From Clostridium sp. NkU-1 (GTDB lineage Bacteria > Bacillota_A > Clostridia > Lachnospirales > Lachnospiraceae): 64,000 bases of DNA. The stretch's first letter is position 1; each line of letters opens with the position of its first letter. Location of the stretch: the NCBI GenBank assembly GCA_001312405.1, contig BBDR01000022.1, positions 7,891 to 71,890 of the forward strand, in the 5' to 3' direction. The notes beneath the pieces were generated by a model. The model had not been told where the DNA came from. It saw only the letters and a program-made list of their open reading frames with translations, and did no database searches. Of the stretch, positions 10,291-18,738 are shown one piece after another. Made by a program: the position numbers and the translations under genes.

Positions 10291-10900
10291 ATGGAAACAT
10301 TGCTAAAGATTACTACCATACCTATTGAATACGAACTGAAAATCCATAGAGCAAGGTTGGAATATTCTAGTTCTAAGTCTGAACTGATAGCCAACAGAAT
10401 CAAGGGCGGCCTGACCATAAAAAAATCGCCCGATCAAATTACAACTGGATACGTACGATGCACGTAATTCAGTCTGCCCTACTACTATGGAAAGCGTTCG
10501 CCAGGCCGCTGCCAAGGGCAAGTCCGCAGCCATGGAGGCTACTGCTACATATGCAAAGGAAGGTGCCATGTTGTTAGACCCAAAGATTACAAATCCCCTG
10601 GATCAGATATTCAGCCAGCGTGCGTCGCAGCCTACGGGAGAATTCGGATTACGTTTTCTTCCCACTACAGGCCCTGATATCGAATGGTCTGATCCTGATT
10701 TATCCATGCAATACCAAATGGATAAATTAAGTTTTGACATGAAGGTAGCAAATGGAAATTTTGAGTTTATACCGGGAAATGTTGAGTTATCTATCACTCA
10801 GATGCCTGACGTGAATATTGAATATATCGGCAAGCCTCTTTATGTTCCGCCCAGCGCGGCCAGTTACTTCAATCATACTCCGGTAGATATTCTCGCTTAA
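10291..10900 (+). CDS. DUF6470 family flagellar-cluster protein (frameshifted)
   Basis: This is a protein of unknown biochemical role that commonly lies between flgL and fliW in Firmicutes. The start METLLKITTIPIEYE is typical. The A7 run at 10419-10425 should be A6. Repaired, TIKNRPIKLQLDTYDARN leads into the helix MESVRQAAAKGKSAAMEA and a beta-rich C-terminus with a repeated PGNVELSIT / MPDVNIEYIGKPLYVPPS pattern. Total about 203 residues. The position inside the late operon suggests a filament-assembly function, but I infer nothing more specific. Confidence 0.8.
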
Positions 10901-10921
10901 TCCTGTATTCTGGAGGTATTT

Positions 10922-11369
10922 ATGGAAATCAATACACAATATTTTGGCAAGATTTCCTGTTCAGAAAAAGAATTCATACATTTTTCTGACGGGCTGTTTG
11001 GTTTTACTGACTTAAAAAAATTATGTTCCTCTGGCCTTTCAGGAGAACAGCGATGCTTTGATCTGCCTGCAGTCCGTAGATGATCCACGCGTTTCCTTTA
11101 TTCTTATGAATCCATTCCAGTTTTATGAGAAATACGAACCGGAATTATCGGAAGAGGATCAAAAACTTTTAAAAATTGCAGACAGCGAGGATAAGGTTTC
11201 TTATTATGTTATCAGCGTGATCCATGACCCCATGGAAAACAGCACGGTAAATTTAAAGGCTCCTATTGCGGTAAATACAGAAACCCGGGAAGCCAGACAG
11301 ATAATTTTGGATAATCCCCTTTACCGTTTCCGTCATCCGCTTAAGGATTTTACGAAAAAGGGGGATTAG
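10922..11369 (+). CDS. fliW: Flagellar assembly factor FliW (frameshifted)
   Basis: FliW binds flagellin and, when freed by export, binds and inhibits CsrA. The sequence reads TQYFGKISCSEKEFIHFSDGLFGF, then ICLQSVDDPRVSFILMNPF, both family landmarks. The A7 run at 11014-11020 must be A6 to join them as DLKNYVPLAFQENSDALIC. About 148 codons. It ends one base before the csrA start, giving the canonical fliW-csrA pair. Confidence 0.93.
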
Positions 11370-11370
11370 T

Positions 11371-11624
11371 ATGCTGATTCTTCAAAGAAAAAAATAACCA
11401 GTCTCTTACTATTGGTGACAATATAACTGTTACAATTGTCGAGATTGGAAATGACTGGGTAAAGTTAGCGATCGATGCACCAAAGGAAATTTCAATTCTT
11501 CGTACAGAGTTATTGGAAGCTGTCTCGGCCAATCAGGAGGCCGCTTCCTCTCATCTGAACGCAGGCTCTATTTCCAAAATCAAGGACTTGATGAGCCAGT
11601 CAAAAAAACAGCGGAAATACCTGA
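11371..11624 (+). CDS. csrA: Carbon storage / flagellin translation regulator CsrA (frameshifted)
   Basis: CsrA is a small dimeric RNA-binding protein that represses flagellin translation in the FliW-CsrA switch. MLILQRK is followed by an A7 run (11388-11394). With A6 it continues NNQSLTIGDNITVTIVEI and KLAIDAPKEISILRTELLEA, the classic fold with the RNA-binding VKLAIDAPKE strand. A second A7 (11602-11608) also needs A6, giving the end SKNSGNT and the stop TGA 11622-11624. The stop lies inside the terminator stem-loop. The C-terminal tail of about 30 residues is longer than in E. coli CsrA. Confidence 0.92.
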
Positions 11625-11647
11625 TATTATTTAGGTATTTCCGCTGT
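11608..11647. terminator. Bidirectional terminator shared by csrA and the nucleotidyltransferase gene
   Basis: A perfect 15-bp inverted repeat (11608-11622 and 11633-11647), loop about 10 nt, is flanked by an A-run on the left and a T-rich tract on the right, so it serves both strands. Because it is palindromic, both converging genes, once their A7 runs are read as A6, end by translating the same stem as SGNT before a stop. Confidence 0.85.
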
Positions 11648-12923
11648 CTTTTCTTCTTTTTGACTTTTTTTGTTCTTCTTCTTTTTTTCTCCTCTATTTC
11701 CTTTTTCTCTTCTATTTCTATTATTTCTTCCGCCTCTTCCGCATTTACTGCCTGATACTTTCTCCAAATAAACCGAAAAAACGTCTTTTTTTGAAATCCG
11801 GAACTTTTCTTCCATTCTGTTGACAACCAGCCTTCTAAAATATCGTTCAAGACGGATAAGCCAAAAAAACAGGGAGGAATACGCCGGCTTTCTCTAATGC
11901 TGGATATATGGTTTCCATATAATCCCGATCCGGAAACAGCCACGCTACCAGCCTTTTCAATTCTTCTTTTTTTCCTGTCCCTGGAGTAACAATCGGCAAC
12001 CGTTTTGATTAGGGGCAGGAACTGCTCACTGATTTCACGCCCTTCCGTTCCTTTGCTGAAGATGTAAGATTCCATGGCATCATATATTTCCACATTTTCA
12101 ATTCCCGTTCCAGTGCCAAACCAGCGGAGGATAAGATATTCCAGACGTTCCGCAAATTCCTCTATTTTAAGCTCCTTCAAACGTTCGTAAATATAAGGCC
12201 ATAAAAAGAATTCCCCCTGGCTTTATAAAATGCCCAAAAATCCATAATCTGGCTTAAACTGATATCCCCTCTGGCATAAGAATCCGTCAGCCTGCACATA
12301 AGGAATAAATACGTCTCACTGGCATTCATCTCCCGGATATGATTTAAGCCCCTTTTATTGGGCAGGGAATGAATCAGATTGGTATAAAACTTCTGCATGG
12401 ATCTGCCAAAAAACATGGTCTGATTGAAACATAAAACTTTATTTCCCGGGACCCGGTAGTAAAGTTCCCCTCGGATCTCCGTATATCGTTCTTCAAAATC
12501 CGCGTTCCAAAGAAGTGTTCTGACAACCGGGGCATACTTTTTTTCCGTGCCGATCTCTATAAACTCCCTGCAGCACATTTCTTCGATGGGATAACATTTA
12601 ACAAAATCAGAATAATTTAAAAAAAAGCAGTTAATCCCGTTCCTTTCCAGAAGAGTCCGAACCTGCTTTTCTGCTGAACGTAAACGTTCGACCCGATGAA
12701 CGGATTCTAAATATTTGCCAAAAAAACGCTGACGCACAGACTGAGGAATCTCTTCATCTAATCCCATAATTCCGTAATAAACAACATGAGCCACACGGTG
12801 ATAATCAGCAATCCGAAACATCTTTTCCCAATTTAAGTACCTCAGCGGCGCCGGTGATTCTTTCTGGTTCAGCACTGATGACAGCAATGTCATTAAATAC
12901 CGTTCTTCGTATCCTTTACTCAT
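11631..12923 (-). CDS. Nucleotidyltransferase-family protein (PF14907-like), frameshifted
   Basis: The N-terminal part (12923 to about 12180) resembles uncharacterised nucleotidyltransferases: LLSSVLNQ, HRVAHVVYYGI, GINCFFLNYSDF-like strands and RGLNHIREMNASETYLFLMCR. The frame shifts near 12205 (T5 on the coding strand where T6 is needed). The rest is helical (EEFAERLEYLILRWFG) and ends in a very acidic/basic low-complexity tail. A further break near 11860 is likely. With A7 runs corrected the stop falls in the csrA terminator. The substrate is unknown. The gene faces csrA and is divergent from the C39-like peptidase. Confidence 0.6.
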
Positions 12924-13099
12924 TCACGATTCCACCTTTAATCAATATACGTTTTCCTGCTGTCAGCAGATCATTTACCGCTGAAAAATTAATACTTCTT
13001 ATACTATATATCGGTTTTTTTATAGCAATCTTAACTTTATCAGACAGCAGTTCGATAAATAACATAGAAATGAATATTATTATAGAAAAGGTGAATGTG

Positions 13100-13816
13100 T
13101 TGAATACCATCCAATATATCATGTTCCGAACTCTGTTTCTGACTGTAATTCCTTTTATGTCCTCCCCTTCCTTTAATCAGGCGATCCTGGGAGAAACAGC
13201 AATTATCTCAGACTATTCTCAAAATGAAAGCCCTGAAACGCCAACAGCCGATTTCCCTCAAGAAGGAAGATATGACCTCATGCTGGACAGCGTATGCGGC
13301 CCTCTTACCTACTACAACCAGTCTGACGCAAGATGGGGCAGCTTCCTATATGGTGGAAAGGATCCTCTTTCCACCTACGGCTGCGGCCCCACAGTCATGG
13401 CCATGGTTGTCACAAGCCTTACCGGCAATCAGGTACTTCCACCTGATATGGCTGTGTGGGCGGCAGCAAATAAGTCCTGGGCCCCTGGTCAGGGTTCTTA
13501 TCACCGACTGATATTAGACAGCGCCCTTGCTTACGGCCTGAATGCCGCACCAGTTAAAGATTATACGGTTCAGGGGCTGGCAGATGCATTAAATTCCGGT
13601 CATTTGGTCGTAGCCCTTATGAAAAAGGGGCATTTCACCCAGAACGGTCATTTTATTATCCTTACCCGCTTTACAGAAGGGGGAATGGTGAAAATTGCTG
13701 ATGCTAATCAATACGATAATTCTCAAATAGACTGGGATCCCTCTCTTATATTGAAGGAATTAAACTACCATGCTTCAAACGGAGGACCTCTTTGGATGAT
13801 CGGTCCTCCGGGTTAA
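13100..13816 (+). CDS. Secreted C39-like (papain-fold) cysteine peptidase
   Basis: A hydrophobic N-terminal stretch (MFRTLFLTVIPFMSS) suggests a signal peptide or anchor. The mature domain has the peptidase_C39_2 layout: YYNQSDARWGS, catalytic Cys in STYGCGPTVMAM, catalytic His in NGHFIILTRF, and Asp/Asn in ADANQYD. Start choice: TTG at 13100 is preceded by AGGTGA at good spacing; ATG 13070 and GTG 13091 are in-frame alternatives. No export partner or substrate is nearby. The 3' end forms a hairpin. Confidence 0.75.
   Translation: MNTIQYIMFRTLFLTVIPFMSSPSFNQAILGETAIISDYSQNESPETPTADFPQEGRYDLMLDSVCGPLTYYNQSDARWGSFLYGGKDPLSTYGCGPTVMAMVVTSLTGNQVLPPDMAVWAAANKSWAPGQGSYHRLILDSALAYGLNAAPVKDYTVQGLADALNSGHLVVALMKKGHFTQNGHFIILTRFTEGGMVKIADANQYDNSQIDWDPSLILKELNYHASNGGPLWMIGPPG
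13790..13810 (+). terminator. Hairpin inside the 3' end of the C39-like peptidase gene
   Basis: CGGAGGACC (13790-13798) and GGTCCTCCG (13802-13810) are perfectly complementary but only 3 nt apart, and the longer loop reading is limited. The stem lies in the last codons (GGPLWMIGPPG). No T-run follows, so function as a terminator is uncertain. Confidence 0.35.
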
Positions 13817-13837
13817 TCAATCGTACTTCCATGTTAG

Positions 13838-14239
13838 TTATTGATAGTAAGAGTCTTTTCCTGATAACCGTATGCTTATGAGGCGGTCCGCTTCAATGGT
13901 CCGTTTCAGCACAAGCTGAATACTCTTTCCTTTCTCCGCCAGCAGCTCAGCCGTAGGACTGTCAGGTTTCCTGTCTCCTTTGCCGTTTAGCCACTCTTTT
14001 ACCTGACTGCCTTCATCGGGCGACAGGGCGGATACCAGGCATTCTACGTTTCTGGTACATACATCTGCTTTGTTCATTTCATCCTGACGCATTCCCAACA
14101 ACATTTGAACCGATTCCCTGTCATTTCGGGACAGGGAATCCCCCATCTCCCGGGTAATGCGCTCAATTTCAGCTATAGACATATATTTCTTCTGCATCTC
14201 TTTAAGAATTTCAACCAGCATGGAATCTTCCATGTTCAT
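13838..14239 (-). CDS. Hypothetical FliT-like flagellar chaperone
   Basis: An intact 133-residue all-helical protein encoded just downstream of fliS on the same strand. It begins MNMEDSMLVEILKEMQ and contains MRQDEMNKADVCTRNVECLVSAL. FliT-type chaperones are small helical proteins encoded after fliD-fliS, so position and predicted fold fit, but sequence similarity to FliT is not evident by eye. The 66-bp gap to fliS contains a GAGGGAAAATTTTCTCTC hairpin. Confidence 0.5.
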   Translation of the reverse strand: MNMEDSMLVEILKEMQKKYMSIAEIERITREMGDSLSRNDRESVQMLLGMRQDEMNKADVCTRNVECLVSALSPDEGSQVKEWLNGKGDRKPDSPTAELLAEKGKSIQLVLKRTIEADRLISIRLSGKDSYYQ

Positions 14240-14270
14240 CCTCCCTCATTCTTATAACTGAATATTAAAT

Positions 14271-14295
14271 AACCGAGAGAAAATTTTCCCTCCGG
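14271..14295. repeat. Intergenic inverted repeat between fliS and the FliT-like gene
   Basis: The arms around AAAATTTT are nearly complementary (CCGAGAG / CTCCGG side). On the plus strand it is followed by a long T-run, giving a terminator-like look although both neighbours are minus-strand genes. Confidence 0.3.
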
Positions 14296-14305
14296 CACCT
14301 TTTTT

Positions 14306-14674
14306 TTAACTGCTTAACCGCTGCGCCTCTTTGAAGGCATCTCTCAATTCCACAATCAAGGGTCTGACTTCTGCGATTACCTTTGCATTTCTTCCTGCGC
14401 TGATCCGGCTGAACTCATAAAGAAAGAAGTCATACAGCCGATTCAGCTCGGAGCTTATTTCATAGTTATGATCCAGGGTACTTTTTAAATAATTGACAAT
14501 TTCATTGGAACGCTGCATGGATTGGTCGAAAAGCATATAATCTTTTTTTTCCAGGGCAAGTTCCGCTCTAGTCAGACGCTTTAACAACTCATCATACAGG
14601 AGACCAAGCATCTCTCCTGGAGTCATGGTATTTACCGCCTGAGCTTTGTAATTCTGATAACCATTTGCATTCAT
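14306..14674 (-). CDS. fliS: Flagellin export chaperone FliS
   Basis: FliS binds flagellin and prevents premature polymerisation. An intact helical protein of 122 residues from ATG 14674 (GGCGGTG upstream; a GTG 9 bases earlier is possible). Family landmarks are NGYQNYKAQAVNTMTPGEML near the start and LLYDELLKRLTRAELAL. It follows fliD with a 16-bp gap. Confidence 0.95.
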   Translation of the reverse strand: MNANGYQNYKAQAVNTMTPGEMLGLLYDELLKRLTRAELALEKKDYMLFDQSMQRSNEIVNYLKSTLDHNYEISSELNRLYDFFLYEFSRISAGRNAKVIAEVRPLIVELRDAFKEAQRLSS

Positions 14675-14692
14675 ATTACGCACCGCCGTTCC

Positions 14693-17149
14693 TTATTGCC
14701 CGCCGACTGAACTCAGCCAACTACTTTGAGAGTTCATTTGAGAAATCAATGTCTCTAATGAGGTAAACTGCTTTACATACCGGTCTGTCTCTGTTTTCAA
14801 CTGTGACTGAAGACGTGTAATAATACTATCTATTCCGTCAACAGATTTTTTAATGGTATTGGACAGAATGCTGGTAGGAGCATAGATGGAACCAGCCTTC
14901 TCAATCAGGCTGCCCTTAACTGCTCCTTTTGTAGAGGCATAGTTATCGGTTATGGTAGTCAGACGGGACATAAAGCCGCCTGTTTCTCCTGTCGTCTTAT
15001 CCGCTTGCTTGGTAAAGAGTTCTTTCATATCTTCGGCAGAATTTTCTAAAGCTGCTCTAAATTTTGCCTCGTCAAGCACAAGGCTTCCCTGCTCTGAATA
15101 ATCTTTGCTTGTGGATATTCCAAAAGACTCCAGCTTTCTTTGGTTCTCAGAACCAGCCGAAAAAACGAAGCGCAGACTGTCAGAAAGGTTTCGCAGCTCA
15201 GGATCATTAAAAAGCAGTCCCTTTTTGGCTTCTGTTTCCCATTTCTCAATCTGAGAATCCTTCATCTGTTCTTTCTGTTGATCTGTCAACGGTTCATATT
15301 TGCGGTTTGGCTTAGTGGAAACTTCACTATTTACCAGTTTAATGATATCGTTATAGTCTTTAATCATATCAGTAACAGCTTTTATGATCTTATCCGTATC
15401 TGTTTTGGCATCAAAGGTGACTTCCTCAGCTTTATCGTATACACCCGTCTCATTAAAGGTTCCGCTTACGGTAACATTTAAGCCATCCAGGTTGAAGGAG
15501 TTACTTCCCCGGGTCAATTCCACTGGAGCGGATGAATCACCGTATTTCGCAAAGATAACAGCATCTTTGCCCTGAATCACAGCCGGAGGAGTTACCACTC
15601 CATTAGAATCCTCTGTTCCGGCTAAGGATCCAAACAGCTTCACGTTATCTGTATTTTGACCATCTGTAGTTTTGTCATCGAATTTTATCTTTCCGGATGC
15701 TCCTTCGTCCCTTGATACAATGGAGAATCTGTCGGCATTTCTTAAATAGCTTACAGTTACACCGGCATCGGACTCATTGATCTTTTTGATGATTTCATTT
15801 ATACTACTACCATAAGTAAGCCCTTTGATATCAACACCATTGATGGTGATGTTTAATGGGTCAGTTTTCACCTTCGATGAGTCCTTATTTAACCCTGATT
15901 CCAAAAAGGAGGCATTCATCCTCAGTCGGTTTGATTCCCCATTTTCCACGTTTAAAGCACCAGTCTTCCCTGTCACTCCTGCATCGGCAGAGGATATTGA
16001 CAGGTCAGAAGATCTGTCATCAGCACACCAGTCCCATCAGGCTTTTGGGTCTTAAACTCGAGCTTTCCATTAATGGCTGCCACTCCAATTCTTTTTTTCT
16101 CCGAATTCCTTTGCCAGTTTTGTCTGGATGTCCTTCGCAAAATCACTTAAACTATCCCCGGCCTTGTAGGAAAGCGTTATGGATTTTGAAACCCCGTTAT
16201 AAGTAAAGGTCATCTTTTTGCCATCAACCTGATCGCGAAAGGACATAGGCTTAAAAAGATCCTGATTTGTCTTTAATTCATTCGCCATTCCGCTGGCAGT
16301 GATGACCGTCTTGCCCTGTTTATCCAGTTCCGCAAGGGCATCACTATCAGCAATGCCAAGGGCTTTCAATGCTCCCTCGCTTCCTCCTGCCAGACGAATA
16401 TCATTTCCTGCGGTATCCTTGGACACAAAATCCAGCGTAAATGGAGTTCCCGCTGGATCGCTTATTGAACCGGCAGGATCCGCGGTTACCTTAATCATAT
16501 CAGCCAGAGTCTTGCCCCCTCCTATGGAAACCCCCTCCAGTGCTTTTGTAATGGAATTCACTGTTTGTGCTCCATTTGAAAAATCATATGGATTCCCATC
16601 CTGATCGGTACCGCTGTCTAACCGAACATTAAACGTTTTGTTTCCAATCTGAAATTTTAAACTCTCCCCTTCCAGCGTGCCGACTGTCTTGATTTCATTT
16701 ACATCAATCGTTCCTGTACTTAAGGTTCCATTGGTAACATAATCGCCGGAAACGGCGGAGGCCTTTTCTGCAAGCTGTTTCACCCCTACAATGGAAACGG
16801 TACTGGAATTAGAAGGACTTCCTGATACCTGGATATACTTGCTGTTTGTTCCTATTGGCGTCACACTGCTTCTTGACCAGAAAGCAGCACTGGAAATATT
16901 TGTATCCGGGCTTGTATAGGAAGTATATTTTTGAGAAAACTCAATCAGCTTGGAACTGATGGAGCGGTAAGCATCCTGTTTCCACAGCAGGGTCTGTTTG
17001 CCCTTTTCCTGCTTCGCAATCTTCGCTCTTGTGGCAGCGGTCATGCCTTCAATCAGACTATCCCGGTCTAAGCCACTGGCAAGGCCGCCAAAACCGCGGA
17101 CAGAAGAAGAATAACTACTATTCGTCACACTATTGTATACTGATGCCAT
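14693..17149 (-). CDS. fliD: Flagellar cap protein FliD (two frameshifts)
   Basis: FliD (HAP2) caps the filament and inserts flagellin subunits. ATG 17149 has AAAGGAG upstream. The N-terminus carries FGGLASGLDRDSLIEGM with TAATRAKIAKQ, the D0/D1 signature. The C-terminus ends with coiled QSQLKTETDRYVKQFTSLETLISQMNSQSSWLS. The frame breaks at a T7 run near 16092-16098 (T6 needed, giving EKRIGVAAINGKLEF) and again near 16005-16015. About 817 codons, longer than many FliD, with expanded outer domains. Confidence 0.93.
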
Positions 17150-17291
17150 ATTGAAGCTCCTTTCTAAACGACACACATCATCTGATTGTCGAAAATCCAG
17201 TTTTTTTGTTGTTTTTACTATACTTATTTATCGACATATTGTATACTAAAGATAATAGTTTTATTTCAATTTACGATTGGAGGAATAGAAG

Positions 17292-18065
17292 TTGTCAACA
17301 GTCATTGCAATTACAAATCAAAAAGGCGGCGTAGGCAAAACAACCACTTCCTGTGCTCTTGCCTGCGGTCTGGCCATGAATCATAAAAGAGTTTTGGCAG
17401 TGGATTTAGACCCTCAGGGCAACTTGGGTTTCAGCCTTGGGCTGCAGATCGAATCCGGCGCAACCATATACGAAGTTTTAAAGGGGAGTGCTTCCCTGCA
17501 GGAGGCTATCCAGTCCACAAAACGCTGCGATGTAATCGCCTCCAACATCCTCTTAAGCGGAGCTGAACTGGAGTTTACAGGAAAGCAGCGGGAATGTATT
17601 CTGAAAAATATTCTCTCTACTGTTGCCGGATATTACGATTATATTATTATTGATACTCCCCCTGCCTTAAATATTCTAACTGTAAATGCTTATGCGGCTG
17701 CCGACTATCTGATCATTCCCATGATTCCGGAAATTCTAAGCCTTTTGGGAGTTTCCCAGATTAAAGATACCATCAACACTGTCCGTTCCTCCGTTAATCC
17801 GGATCTGGTAGTCCTTGGAATATTGCTTAACAAATATAATCCCAGAACCCTCCTTTCCAAAGAGGTTAAAGAGATGGCTCAGAAAATCGCCTTACAGATC
17901 AACTCTACGGTATTTAACACTCATATTCGATCCAGTGTCAGTGTGGCTGAGGCCCCGGCCCAGGGAGAAAACCTTCTGGATTATGCTCCCAGATCCAATC
18001 CGGCCAAGGACTACAGGGAATTGATTTCCGAGGTTCTGGAATTGATCAAGCAACATAAAAATTAA
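17292..18065 (+). CDS. ParA/Soj-type ATPase
   Basis: An intact 257-residue P-loop ATPase. The deviant Walker A is NQKGGVGKTTTSCALA at residues 9-24. Walker A' is AVDLDPQGNLG and Walker B IIIDTPPAL. This is the Soj/ParA class, not FlhG, which usually has a different N-terminus. Start is TTG 17292 with GGAGG about 9 bases upstream. It is followed 22 bp later by a ComFB-domain gene with no ParB present. In this setting it may position a motility or chemotaxis component rather than DNA; that is inference. Confidence 0.85.
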   Translation: MSTVIAITNQKGGVGKTTTSCALACGLAMNHKRVLAVDLDPQGNLGFSLGLQIESGATIYEVLKGSASLQEAIQSTKRCDVIASNILLSGAELEFTGKQRECILKNILSTVAGYYDYIIIDTPPALNILTVNAYAAADYLIIPMIPEILSLLGVSQIKDTINTVRSSVNPDLVVLGILLNKYNPRTLLSKEVKEMAQKIALQINSTVFNTHIRSSVSVAEAPAQGENLLDYAPRSNPAKDYRELISEVLELIKQHKN

Positions 18066-18087
18066 TTACCTGAAGGGAGTTTTAATT

Positions 18088-18724
18088 ATGGCCAGAAAAA
18101 GCAGTAAAACAGCCCATGTTATGAATCTGTTAGCAGGGGAAGAGGCGGAGTCCTCAAAAGAAGAAGCTGCCAGGGAAAATCTTGCAGCCAGACAAACCTC
18201 CGATTCTACGGAGAAAATCAGGGAACTTACTGATTCAAATCAGCCGCCTTCTCCCCCGACTCCTATTTCCATTATAGACATGTCCTCTTCAGCTCCAGAC
18301 CCGGTAGCAGAACTGATCAGGGAGCAGTTAGAAGAGGCGGAGGAAACAGAGGATATGAAAGATGTAGAGGATATGAGGGAGACGGAACATGCTCCTGGCC
18401 CGGAGGCTCCAGCCCTTGCCCAGGAAGCAGAACCTAAGATCCCGGAACCAGTGGTTCCACCATTTCAATATTTGAATGTTATGGAACACATCATAAAAAA
18501 ATGCGGCACCAGAATACATGGATAAATTTGATGTATGCAGCTGTGAACGGTGCACTGCCGATGTAACGGCCCTGGCTTTGTCCCATCTGCCTCCCAAATA
18601 TATTGTTGCGGAGCAAGCCACCGCTTCTCCTCTTTTAAACTTTTATACCACCCGCTTTTCCCAACAGGTGGTCGTAGAATTAACCAAAGCCTGTTCTACG
18701 GTAAAAGAAAACCCACACCATTAG
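18088..18724 (+). CDS. ComFB-domain protein with disordered N-terminus (frameshifted)
   Basis: The first 125 residues are acidic, proline-rich and probably disordered. The C-terminal domain is ComFB: YLNVMEHIIKNAAPEYMDKF, then CSCERCTADVTALALSHLPPKYIV, with the Cys-x-Cys-x2-Cys metal cluster. The A7 run at 18495-18501 should be A6 to connect the two parts. ComFB proteins are linked to competence in Bacillus and, in cyanobacteria, reported as c-di-GMP receptors. The neighbouring EAL-HDOD gene makes a c-di-GMP link attractive. The stop TAG lies in the terminator loop. Confidence 0.82.
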
Positions 18725-18738
18725 GTGTGGGCTTCTTT
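18703..18738. terminator. Bidirectional terminator between comFB and the EAL-HDOD gene
   Basis: CCCACACC (18712-18719) and GGTGTGGG (18724-18731) form the stem, with A-rich flank left and T-rich flank right. The stop codons of the two converging genes overlap in the loop: TAG at 18722-18724 on plus, TAA at 18721-18723 on minus. Confidence 0.85.

Noticed and set aside
12854..13099. N-terminal extension of the C39-like peptidase
   Set aside because: It would overlap the divergent nucleotidyltransferase start, and a TTG at 13100 has a good AGGTGA site.
17186..17386. Small ORF at the start of parA
   Set aside because: It is an out-of-frame shadow of the parA Walker region with no ribosome binding site.
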